Of a stretch of 5,217 nucleotides of DNA, positions 1 to 5,217 are shown one piece after another. This stretch comes from Acidobacteriaceae bacterium (GTDB lineage: Bacteria; Acidobacteriota; Terriglobia; Bryobacterales; Bryobacteraceae): assembly GCA_019239585.1 (NCBI GenBank), contig JAFAZU010000314.1, forward strand, positions 1 through 5,217. Direction: 5' to 3'. Both the position numbers and the translations under genes were made by a program. Each line of letters starts with the position of its first letter. The stretch's first letter is position 1. The notes under the pieces are model-generated. The model was not told where the DNA came from, ran no database searches, and saw nothing but the letters and a program-made list of their open reading frames with translations.

Positions 1-124
1 GGCCCTGATCGTCGGGAATGAAGACCCAGTCCCGGTCGTGCAAGTGCAAAATGGCCCCGGTAGGAACGACAGCATTCTTACGCCCATGCAATCCGTAGAA
101 AGTGGCAGTGACAAACATACCGAC
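1..124 (-). pseudogene. Downstream (C-terminal) continuation of the efflux adaptor gene, cut off by an in-frame TGA and by the window edge
   Basis: Reading the minus strand in the same frame past the TGA at 125-127 gives 41 further residues with no stop up to the window edge. It starts VGMFVTATFYGLHGRKNAVV and goes on through AILHLHDRDWVFIPDD. This is what normally follows the NPGM motif in CusB/CzcB-type adaptors: the last strand of the beta-barrel domain (GMFVTATF), then the membrane-proximal domain (VVP..AILHLHDRDWVF). The reading frame is therefore preserved and only one codon is damaged. If the stop is real, this part is not translated unless ribosomes restart, for example at the ATG three codons after the stop, where I see no good ribosome binding site. 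The true 3' end lies outside the window. Confidence 0.8.
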
Positions 125-127
125 TCA
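125..127 (-). other. In-frame TGA interrupting the adaptor gene
   Basis: The minus strand reads CCA GGC ATG ATG TGA GTC GGT ATG TTT, that is P G M M stop V G M F. A single C-to-T transition in an arginine codon (CGA to TGA) would produce it, and Arg followed by a hydrophobic residue or Pro and then GMF fits the family pattern here. TGA is used as a normal stop by two other genes in this window (997-999 minus and 4772-4774 plus), so codon reassignment is not supported. Confidence 0.85.
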
Positions 128-1000
128 CATCATGCCTGGATTTGCCAGTTCGATACGAACTTTCACAGTGCGAATGTTGGGGTCGAGAACTTTTCCAATA
201 TTGCTGATCCGGCCATGAAAGATACGGTCGGGATAGGCATTCAAGCGAATATCGGCCGTGTCTCCTATTTTGATGATAGGCAAATCGTTCTCATAAACAT
301 CGCACAGCACCCAGACGCGGGAAAGATTGGCAATGGTGAAAAGGTTCTGCTGATTATCGGGTGTATGCACACTGCCTGCCGGGGCCACATTCTGCTCGAC
401 AATCGTGCCGGACACGGGCGCATAGATGCTAACCACGGCATCGGTCTTATCGGGATCTCCGCCCAGAGTGCGTATCTGCTGCGCGGCTGTATTGACGCCG
501 ACCACCGCTTTCGCTTCCGTGTCTTCGGCGATTTGCAGGTCGTTCAGGGAGATAGCGCCGCGATCATAAAGAATTTTGGCGCGGTCCAGTTGTTTGCGGG
601 CCAGCAGTTCATCCGCCTTTGCTTGCTCATAAGTCTGAAACGCGTTAGCGATATCGTTGCTTTGAACTTTGAGCAGCAACTGGCCCTTTTGGACGTCATC
701 GCCCAGCTTTGCATAAAGGCCAGCCACTCGCCCGGAAGCTAGGGAGACCACAGGAATTGACAGGTCCACATCAGGGTTGACCGTGCCGGTGGCGCGTATC
801 TGCGGACGCTCCTCGCGCTCTTCCGCTGTCACTAGCGCAAATCGCTCCGGATGACTGACCTTAACAAGATTTAAGTCAGGCTCTTCGACGACCTTCGCCT
901 GGGGAGGCGCTTGTGCCGCTTCGTCTACTTTTGCCTTTGATTGACAGCCAGCCAGCACCATTAGTGATAGGCAAGCGGTAAGAAGGACCGTCCTTCTCAT
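125..1000 (-). CDS. RND efflux periplasmic adaptor (membrane fusion protein, CusB/CzcB-like lipoprotein), prematurely stopped
   Basis: Adaptor subunit of a tripartite RND efflux pump, bridging the inner-membrane pump and the TolC-type channel in the periplasm. Residues 1-19 are a lipoprotein signal peptide: MRR, a hydrophobic stretch, then the lipobox VLAGC with Cys19 as the likely lipidated residue. A linker rich in Ala, Pro and Glu follows (about 20-60). The first lipoyl-like half contains SLASGRVAGLYAKLGDDVQK (87-106). A helical hairpin covers about 112-180 (QTYEQAKADELLARKQLDRA and onward). The second lipoyl half is IYAPVSGTIVEQNVAPAG (192-209). The beta-barrel begins at LSRVWVLCDVYENDL (226-240). 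The product stops after NPGMM (291), inside the barrel, so it lacks the last strand and the membrane-proximal domain. Intact relatives are usually near 400 residues. The ATG start overlaps the stop of the upstream channel gene (ATGA). Metal specificity cannot be read from the sequence; heavy-metal efflux is inferred from family type. Confidence 0.9.
   Translation of the reverse strand: MRRTVLLTACLSLMVLAGCQSKAKVDEAAQAPPQAKVVEEPDLNLVKVSHPERFALVTAEEREERPQIRATGTVNPDVDLSIPVVSLASGRVAGLYAKLGDDVQKGQLLLKVQSNDIANAFQTYEQAKADELLARKQLDRAKILYDRGAISLNDLQIAEDTEAKAVVGVNTAAQQIRTLGGDPDKTDAVVSIYAPVSGTIVEQNVAPAGSVHTPDNQQNLFTIANLSRVWVLCDVYENDLPIIKIGDTADIRLNAYPDRIFHGRISNIGKVLDPNIRTVKVRIELANPGMM
997..1000 (-). other. 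ATGA stop/start overlap between the channel and adaptor genes
   Basis: On the minus strand, ATT CAA TGA ends the outer-membrane protein, and the ATG inside the same ATGA starts the adaptor. This is the classic arrangement for translational coupling, and it shows the two genes sit in one operon. Confidence 0.9.
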
Positions 1001-2262
1001 TGAATTACCTCACGTCCTACTGAAAAATTAATTTGATTCGCCGCCGAGAAATATGCCCCGATCAGATTGATATACGCCAATTGCGTGTCACGGTATTCCC
1101 GTTGCGCGTCCAGGAAATCGAGAAGCGAGGCCGCGCCTTTCTCAAAGGCAAATGAAACCGTTCCTCGAATATCCTCCGCCTCTTTCAGATACTGGGTTTT
1201 ATAAGGCCGCAACAATGTCAGCGTGCTCTGCAAGGTGGCATAGGCTGCATCTACATCGTGCAGCGTGGCGATCTGTGCGGCATCCTGCAACTTTTCTGTT
1301 CTACCTACGTCGAGCTGCGTGCGCAGTTTTTCGCCCTGATTGCGGTCAAAGATCCGCAGCGGGATGCTGACGCTCACGCCGACGTAGGTATTCAACGGCG
1401 GAGGTTGATGGGAGCCGCTGAGGCCAAAGGTCGGATCTGTTGATCCGTTAGCGACCGCTAGGCGGTGGTCGGTTTTTGCCTTGTCGGCAGTCTGTTCCGC
1501 CTCTTTAAGATCCGGGCGAGCGGCGAGCGCAATACTGCGAAGCTCTTCGAGGGTCGTGACCGGCTCGGAAAATTCAAATACCTGGTTTACATCAAACTGG
1601 TCAACAGGGGTCCGGTCCCGCAGTAACTGCTGAAGATCGATCTTAGCGGTGCGCAGGTTGACCTGTGCGGTTTGAAAGTCGCTGACAAATTGGGCCCGCT
1701 GCAATTCCACACGCTGAAAGTCCACCTTGGCAATCGCGCCAACTTTAAAACGGTCACGGTTGATATTAATTAAGCGGTCGTAATAACTAATGTTCTGTTG
1801 CGCGATCTGAACCACCGCTTTCGCCAGCAGCACGCGGTTAAATGCATCCCTCAAATTGAACAGGAGATTGCGTTCCAAATCGTCCTGCGTTGAGATCGCG
1901 ATCAGGGTTGCTTTCTGCGCGCTTTCGAGACGCAGTTCACGCTTGTGCTGCCGCTCATGCAAATAGCTAATACCGCCGAAAGCGTAAGTATTAGAGAGCG
2001 GGCGATAATAGGGATTGCCCGAAAACGGCGTGATCTGGTCTAATCCGAGGTTGAGATCCGGATTGGGCCGCAGATAGGCCGTAATCTCCTCCGCACGCGC
2101 TTCTTCGATATTCACTTTTCCTGCGAGCAATGTCGGGTTGCTTGCTCTGAATTTTTCTACAGTCTCCTGCCAATTTAAAGCTCGTGGGGGAGCGGCCGTT
2201 TGAGCTACACATCCGGCAGCAAACAGGAGACTGATTGATACACGCCATCGGTGGCGCAGCAT
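997..2262 (-). CDS. TolC-family outer membrane efflux protein (CzcC/CusC-like)
   Basis: Outer-membrane channel partner of the RND pump; as a trimer such proteins form the exit duct through the periplasm and outer membrane. The 421-aa length is normal for the CzcC/CusC group. An N-terminal signal is present; FAAGC with Cys18 is a weak lipobox, and cleavage by signal peptidase I after CVA (residue 20) is the alternative. Two outer-membrane efflux repeats follow. The first is about 30-215, with RPNPDLNLGLDQ (65-76) and the helical signature FKVGAIAKVDFQRVELQRAQ (172-191). The second is about 235-415, with ARPDLKEAE (248-256), SIPLRIFDRNQG (299-310) and FEKGAASLLDFLDAQREY (373-390). The ATG start has a strong GAGGAGG motif before it. 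The gene lies 29 bases downstream of the 139-aa gene and overlaps the adaptor gene by ATGA. I see no internal damage. The substrate is not determined. Confidence 0.93.
   Translation of the reverse strand: MLRHRWRVSISLLFAAGCVAQTAAPPRALNWQETVEKFRASNPTLLAGKVNIEEARAEEITAYLRPNPDLNLGLDQITPFSGNPYYRPLSNTYAFGGISYLHERQHKRELRLESAQKATLIAISTQDDLERNLLFNLRDAFNRVLLAKAVVQIAQQNISYYDRLININRDRFKVGAIAKVDFQRVELQRAQFVSDFQTAQVNLRTAKIDLQQLLRDRTPVDQFDVNQVFEFSEPVTTLEELRSIALAARPDLKEAEQTADKAKTDHRLAVANGSTDPTFGLSGSHQPPPLNTYVGVSVSIPLRIFDRNQGEKLRTQLDVGRTEKLQDAAQIATLHDVDAAYATLQSTLTLLRPYKTQYLKEAEDIRGTVSFAFEKGAASLLDFLDAQREYRDTQLAYINLIGAYFSAANQINFSVGREVIQ
1007..1011 (-). promoter_or_regulatory. Ribosome binding site of the adaptor gene
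   Basis: GAGGT lies six bases before the ATG at 998-1000, inside the last codons of the upstream gene. It supports this start, which also gives a proper lipoprotein signal peptide. Confidence 0.7.
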
Positions 2263-2266
2263 CTGT

Positions 2267-2273
2267 CCTCCTC
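2267..2273 (-). promoter_or_regulatory. Strong ribosome binding site of the outer membrane efflux gene
   Basis: GAGGAGG on the minus strand, four bases before the ATG at 2260-2262. It is close to the ideal anti-16S complement and fixes the start of this gene. Confidence 0.8.
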
Positions 2274-2291
2274 AATTACCTTTTTGAATTT

Positions 2292-2711
2292 CTATTGTTG
2301 AGCCGGGTACGGCAGTAGTGGGGGTGAACGGCCAGCTTCGAGCGGTATGCTGCGTCGGAGCAAATGCCCGACGGGAGCGGCCAACAGCGAAACGAAAATG
2401 AGAGTCAAGACGATCCGGCAAACGCCGCAGATCAGCGGAGAATCGAGAGTTTCGTAAAGCCGGAGCAGATCGTCGCCGGCCTTACCCTTACTTCCATTAG
2501 AGTGCGTCCCCTGCGTATTGAAATGCTCGATCCGCAGCACGTCATCGGTAGCTGAGATATAGGGAAATAGCGCAACGACAATGGCCGCCACGCCAATAAA
2601 ATGAAGTTGTTTACTGCTAAACGAGGCACGGCGAGACAGGGCTAGAGTAATGACTAGCGCCATGGCTCCAAGCAGGAACCAAGCCAAATTCAAGGCTGTG
2701 TCGAGATGCAC
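2292..2711 (-). CDS. Small membrane protein of unknown function, first gene of the efflux operon
   Basis: No recognised family. The 139-residue product has three predicted membrane segments: about 5-26 (TALNLAWFLLGAMALVITLA), 36-53 (LHFIGVAAIVVALFPYIS) and 94-117 (ending in LLAAPVGHLL). Arginine pairs at 27-28 and 119-120 suggest, by the positive-inside rule, a periplasmic N-terminus and a periplasmic loop at about 54-93. That loop carries acidic residues, His63 and His70, and ends next to a CGVC pair (Cys95, Cys98) at the start of the third segment. The C-terminal tail is proline-rich (SPPLLPYPAQQ). The start is GTG: the codon just before it is an in-frame TGA, and AGGA lies four bases upstream. 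Its place, 29 bases before the outer-membrane efflux gene, suggests a role linked to the pump, such as a metal-sensing, assembly or accessory protein; this is inference only. FPYISATDD and AGRSPP look like motifs I recall from acidobacterial proteins beside such pumps, unchecked. Confidence 0.8.
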   Translation of the reverse strand: MHLDTALNLAWFLLGAMALVITLALSRRASFSSKQLHFIGVAAIVVALFPYISATDDVLRIEHFNTQGTHSNGSKGKAGDDLLRLYETLDSPLICGVCRIVLTLIFVSLLAAPVGHLLRRSIPLEAGRSPPLLPYPAQQ

Positions 2712-2717
2712 TCATTC

Positions 2718-2743
2718 CTAACTTAGCATGAATTCTGAGTTAG
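2718..2743. promoter_or_regulatory. Dyad in the divergent intergenic region (possible operator or mRNA hairpin)
   Basis: CTAACTTAG (2718-2726) and CTGAGTTAG (2735-2743) are inverted copies matching at 8 of 9 positions, around an 8-base centre. The left end reaches into the AGGA ribosome binding site (2716-2719) of the 139-aa gene. It could be an operator controlling the efflux operon, or a hairpin in its leader that hides the ribosome binding site. No T-run follows it, so it is not a terminator. Chance occurrence in AT-rich sequence remains possible. Confidence 0.4.
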
Positions 2744-2749
2744 ATTAGG

Positions 2750-2778
2750 TTGTGGAACTTAAATTGCTTACCTATCGT
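2750..2778 (+). promoter_or_regulatory. Candidate sigma70-type promoter for the 657-aa gene
   Basis: TTGTGG (2750-2755) and TATCGT (2773-2778) are spaced by exactly 17 bases. They match the consensus hexamers at three and four positions respectively. Transcription would start near 2785, leaving a short leader before the GTG at 2801. The match is weak and the sigma factor preference of this organism is unknown. Confidence 0.25.
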
Positions 2779-2782
2779 ATCT

Positions 2783-2795
2783 AGGGAGCAGGGAG
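2783..2795 (+). promoter_or_regulatory. Doubled AGGGAG motif, ribosome binding site of the 657-aa gene
   Basis: AGGGAG occurs twice (2783-2788 and 2790-2795) separated by one base. The second copy lies five bases before the GTG start and is a good Shine-Dalgarno match through GGAG-like pairing. A CTAG flanks the pair on each side (2781-2784 and 2797-2800). The first copy may be a spare binding site or chance. Confidence 0.6.
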
Positions 2796-2800
2796 TCTAG

Positions 2801-4774
2801 GTGTATCTGATTTTTCGTGCGATCGGTGTTGTGCTTTTGTGTACTTGCGCCATCGTCGCCCCTGCCGAGAATCCACCACAGCGGCTGCTAAACACCAATC
2901 AGCTCGGTACAAACGAAGCGGCTTATTATTGGACTTCCAACTCCCTTACTAACACATCCCAATTACTAACCTTGTTCTGCCAAGGGTGTGTGGCGGGTAA
3001 GAAAGGATGGGAGGATCTGCCGCTGATTTCTGTCTTGCGCGATACATTGGGCGACCGTTCGCCTGAAAACGACCGAATCACTTATGTGTGGCTGCTCTCC
3101 TCAAGCCAGCTCGGTATCGGGCAAAAAATACTCTCCGCCGTCCCATTTTTCTACTGGCGTGTGGGGGATGGCTCCCAATTAGTTAACTCCCGCGACTTAA
3201 CTCCATTAATTAACCTCAATGCGCCCCAGCATCCCACCTTGTCCGCCCTAAGTCGGAATCTGATACAGTGGACCGCTTTCGATCCGCTTGCCAGAGGAGT
3301 AAGAGCGACATCGAGAAGTTTCTGGGCAAACCAAGTGGATTACGAGCGGCTGCACCTCGAAGCAGCCATCAGCCATCTACGGAAAGCTCCCATGTCGAGT
3401 GACTCTTCCGCGCTTACTTCGGAGGAGTTAAATACAGTTATTGCCCGGCTGGAGCTTCGCAAAAGCATGCTTGGCGGATTAGTAAATGACAGCCATGCTG
3501 CCCGGTTTGGAGAAGAAAACAGTTACGTGGGTGAACGCATCCGGAGCCGGAATTGGGAGATCCTACGGCAGCTTGCTGAAAAGACCGGTCTTTATTTTGA
3601 GGGGGTGAATTTAGCGGGAGCGCAGAACCAGCATGCAATTCTTTGGTTTCCCATCAACGGCTCTCTTCCGGCAGGCGGCACCTCGCTGAAACCAATCTGG
3701 AAGATTTTGAATATAAAGAACCCATGGACCGACCGCTGGCTCAAGCAAGAACAGCATCTTTCTTACTTTCGCGCCGTTGACGAGAATGGCGTGCTTCTGC
3801 CGGAGGGCGAGGCGGGGAGCAAACAAATCACTCTTGTTCCATTAGGCGTGTATAGCCTCAATTATCCGAGGCAGCCTCTGTTGTTGATTGACTTTCGCGA
3901 TAAGCTCCATATCCGGCGGCATGAGATGACGCAACGCTCGATTAATGAGATTACGGCAGGCGTGATCGGCATTTCGCATTTTACAAACTGGTATTACTAT
4001 GCGGGCGCGATGGCCTACAACATGCTGTGGTCGCGCCATGGGATTGCAGTCGATCAGGACGCACGGCTGGATTGCTACTCGCAATTTCGTGCAGAGCTGG
4101 CTCTGGATCACCAGCTCGATCCCGCCCTGCGCCGGGAGTTACAGGATCGAGCTGAGTCGCTGGCTGTCAATCCGCTGGCTGCTTCCGCAGCTCGCGAAAT
4201 TGAGACGGCCCGCGCGCATTTTGCTCAGTTGCAAGAGCAGTCCGGGGAGGGTAGCGCGTTAGCGGCGCGCCTCGAAAAGGAGCGCCGAGCCGAACTGGCT
4301 GACTTCGGAGAATCAACAAAGTCCAGCGTGATGCACAATATACTGCACATGGGAACGCTCGGAATGTATACGCATCGGGTCAAGCCGGAGCAGCTGACCT
4401 TTGCCGCTCTCGATGAGGAGCGTCGCCTTCGCTATCATCTCCAATTTTTGGATTTGGTAGTCAAGAATGGAACGGAGCCGGAAGTCGCTTTCGACAGCGC
4501 GCAGATAGAATCTTCTGTCCTCCACTTACAGGATGTAATGCCCGGCATCCATTCACCGCAGATCAAGTCACATGCGGTTGCCACACTGGAGCGTTTGAAA
4601 AGCCTTTCCCATGATGAACGTGTGCAGGCCGATTGCGCTGTTGCTATTATTGCGTTCCGGCAGGGCGATGGGCCCGTTCGCGCCCTTTCTGGGCCGGTTG
4701 TAGCGGATTCGGCGCGTGCTGCTGGCCCTGTTCTACGCCCTTCGACGCCAAAGGGCATAGAATCGCTGAAGTGA
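2801..4774 (+). CDS. Exported protein of unknown function, coupled to a phosphatase-superfamily gene
   Basis: Not recognised as a named family. The 657-residue product begins with a signal peptide (about 1-22, hydrophobic core GVVLLCTCAIVAPA, likely cleavage before ENPP), so it probably acts in the periplasm or at the envelope. Visible features are a CQGC pair (Cys60, Cys63); an aromatic stretch VPFFYWRVGDGS (114-125); a hydrophobic, Tyr/Trp-rich segment at about 383-410 (ITAGVIGISHFTNWYYYAGA and onward) after the charged DFRDKLHIRRHEMTQRS (364-380), which could be a membrane or membrane-surface segment; a charged, coiled-coil-like helical region at about 440-505; a His cluster (512, 516, 525); and a Pro/Ala-rich tail after about 622. 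The start is GTG because an in-frame TAG precedes it directly and a Shine-Dalgarno motif lies five bases upstream. Its TGA stop overlaps the GTG of the next gene, so a shared function with that enzyme is likely but unproven. The N-terminal half being intact over 1.9 kb, with long uninterrupted frame, supports a real gene. Confidence 0.85.
   Translation: MYLIFRAIGVVLLCTCAIVAPAENPPQRLLNTNQLGTNEAAYYWTSNSLTNTSQLLTLFCQGCVAGKKGWEDLPLISVLRDTLGDRSPENDRITYVWLLSSSQLGIGQKILSAVPFFYWRVGDGSQLVNSRDLTPLINLNAPQHPTLSALSRNLIQWTAFDPLARGVRATSRSFWANQVDYERLHLEAAISHLRKAPMSSDSSALTSEELNTVIARLELRKSMLGGLVNDSHAARFGEENSYVGERIRSRNWEILRQLAEKTGLYFEGVNLAGAQNQHAILWFPINGSLPAGGTSLKPIWKILNIKNPWTDRWLKQEQHLSYFRAVDENGVLLPEGEAGSKQITLVPLGVYSLNYPRQPLLLIDFRDKLHIRRHEMTQRSINEITAGVIGISHFTNWYYYAGAMAYNMLWSRHGIAVDQDARLDCYSQFRAELALDHQLDPALRRELQDRAESLAVNPLAASAAREIETARAHFAQLQEQSGEGSALAARLEKERRAELADFGESTKSSVMHNILHMGTLGMYTHRVKPEQLTFAALDEERRLRYHLQFLDLVVKNGTEPEVAFDSAQIESSVLHLQDVMPGIHSPQIKSHAVATLERLKSLSHDERVQADCAVAIIAFRQGDGPVRALSGPVVADSARAAGPVLRPSTPKGIESLK
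4771..4774 (+). other. GTGA stop/start overlap coupling the two plus-strand genes
   Basis: AAG TGA ends the 657-aa protein, and the GTG of the same GTGA starts the next gene. No good Shine-Dalgarno motif lies at normal spacing (AAAGGG at 4750-4755 is about 15 bases away), so translation of the second gene probably depends on ribosomes finishing the first. Confidence 0.75.
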
Positions 4775-5217
4775 AGCGGTTTATCCTTACGGCACTGTTC
4801 GGACTCTGGGGCATTGCCGCTTTCGCTCAAGACCACCCTGAAGTTAAAGTGCGCCGGATTGTCATTTTAAAGATTGACGGCTTAACCGGCGACCTTCTGT
4901 ACCGTACGATGCGGGAGGCTGATCCAGCTACGGGGAAGTCCCGCCTGCCCTGGTTCTCGCACATTTTTGCCGAGAATGGCGTGGTGTTTGAAAATTTCTA
5001 CACGCGCGGAATCAGCCTTTCAGCTCCGTCGTGGTCCATGCTCGACACAGGGCAGCATACGGTAATTCGGGGCAACGTCGAATATGATCGCTATACCGGG
5101 CGTGTTTACGACTATCTGAATTTTTTCCCCTTCTATATCGGCTATGCACGGAAGCGGCAAATCGACATGCCCGGCGTAGAGGTGCTGGACCGGGCCGGCA
5201 TTCCGCTCGTTCTTGAC
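4771..5217 (+). CDS. Exported alkaline phosphatase superfamily protein (type I phosphodiesterase/nucleotide pyrophosphatase-like), N-terminal part
   Basis: The first 149 codons are present and the gene runs off the right edge with no stop. GTG start; a signal peptide covers residues 1-19 (ILTALFGLWGIAAFA, cleavage before QDHP). The metallo-hydrolase core then begins: VRRIVILKIDGLTGD (27-41), where Asp36 fits the first metal-binding aspartate; LPWFSHIFAENGVVFENFYT (59-78), the usual strand after the first helix; and ISLSAPSWSMLDTGQHTVIR (81-100), the nucleophile region ending in the typical TGQH turn. Aligned by eye with phosphodiesterases, Ser84 takes the place of the catalytic Ser/Thr, before the conserved Pro86. 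Such enzymes cleave phosphate mono- or diesters with two metal ions, often zinc. Ser-Ala-Pro-Ser-Trp also resembles the sulfatase motif C/S-x-P-S-R, but Trp replaces the Arg, and the single Asp of IDG fits phosphodiesterases better. The substrate is unknown, and the other metal ligands lie beyond the window. Confidence 0.85.
   Translation, partial: MKRFILTALFGLWGIAAFAQDHPEVKVRRIVILKIDGLTGDLLYRTMREADPATGKSRLPWFSHIFAENGVVFENFYTRGISLSAPSWSMLDTGQHTVIRGNVEYDRYTGRVYDYLNFFPFYIGYARKRQIDMPGVEVLDRAGIPLVLD

Noticed and set aside
125..127. TGA as a selenocysteine codon or reassigned sense codon
   Set aside because: Two other genes in the window end with TGA, the downstream sequence shows no clear stem-loop for selenocysteine insertion, and adaptors of this kind have no reason to carry a selenocysteine here.
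38..742. Long plus-strand open frame (234 codons) opposite the adaptor gene
   Set aside because: It lies antisense to a clearly recognisable adaptor protein, its translation resembles no family, and it has no good ribosome binding site. It is a shadow frame.
1991..2275. Minus-strand open frame of 94 codons overlapping the start of the outer membrane efflux gene
   Set aside because: It is another frame of the well-supported efflux gene; the composition is unlike a real protein and no family is recognisable.
2263..2291. Possible terminator or promoter between the 139-aa gene and the outer membrane efflux gene
   Set aside because: The 29-base gap shows only a ribosome binding site. The AAAAAGGTAATTGAGG stretch has no hairpin before a T-run, so the genes are most likely co-transcribed.
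1761..3216. TTAATTAA-type AT-rich palindromes near 1765 and near 3206
   Set aside because: They lie inside coding sequence, are short, and have no shared flanking sequence, so they are probably chance.
4435..4836. Minus-strand open frame of 133 codons across the junction of the two plus-strand genes
   Set aside because: It is antisense to the end of the 657-aa gene and the start of the phosphatase-like gene, with a low-complexity, unstructured translation. It is a shadow frame.

Overview
The window looks like a bacterial chromosome segment of moderate GC content. It holds two divergent gene blocks separated by an 89-base regulatory gap (2712-2800). The left block, on the minus strand, reads from about 2711 toward base 1. 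The right block, on the plus strand, reads from 2801 off the right edge. The Gram-negative envelope is clear from the TolC-type outer-membrane factor. My best guess for the phylum is Acidobacteriota. That guess rests on remembered resemblance of the 139-aa membrane protein and the 657-aa secreted protein to acidobacterial hypothetical proteins, not on a search.

Left block (minus strand, transcription order): (i) a 139-aa protein with three predicted membrane segments, GTG start, 2292-2711; (ii) a CzcC/CusC-like TolC-family outer-membrane efflux protein, 997-2262; (iii) a CusB/CzcB-like lipoprotein periplasmic adaptor of an RND efflux pump, starting at 1000 and running off the left edge. The second and third genes overlap by ATGA. 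The inner-membrane RND pump would be expected just beyond base 1. Together these would form a tripartite efflux system, most likely for heavy-metal cations. The adaptor is broken: an in-frame TGA (125-127) follows codon 291, yet the same frame continues past it with 41 residues of convincing family sequence to the window edge. One C-to-T change of an arginine codon CGA would explain it. It is either a real nonsense mutation or a sequence error.

Right block (plus strand): a 657-aa exported protein of unknown function (GTG start, 2801-4774) is followed, with a GTGA stop/start overlap, by the first 149 codons of an exported alkaline-phosphatase-superfamily enzyme (type I phosphodiesterase/nucleotide pyrophosphatase-like, 4771 to the edge). 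The overlap and the shared export signals suggest that the unknown protein and the phosphatase-like enzyme are made together and act in the same compartment. This pair is the least explained part of the window.

The divergent gap holds a 9-bp-arm dyad at 2718-2743, which also touches the ribosome binding site of the left operon's first gene, a weak plus-strand promoter candidate, and a doubled AGGGAG motif before the 657-aa gene. I saw no RNA genes, insertion sequences, CRISPR arrays or convincing terminators. No gene-free stretch is longer than 300 bases.
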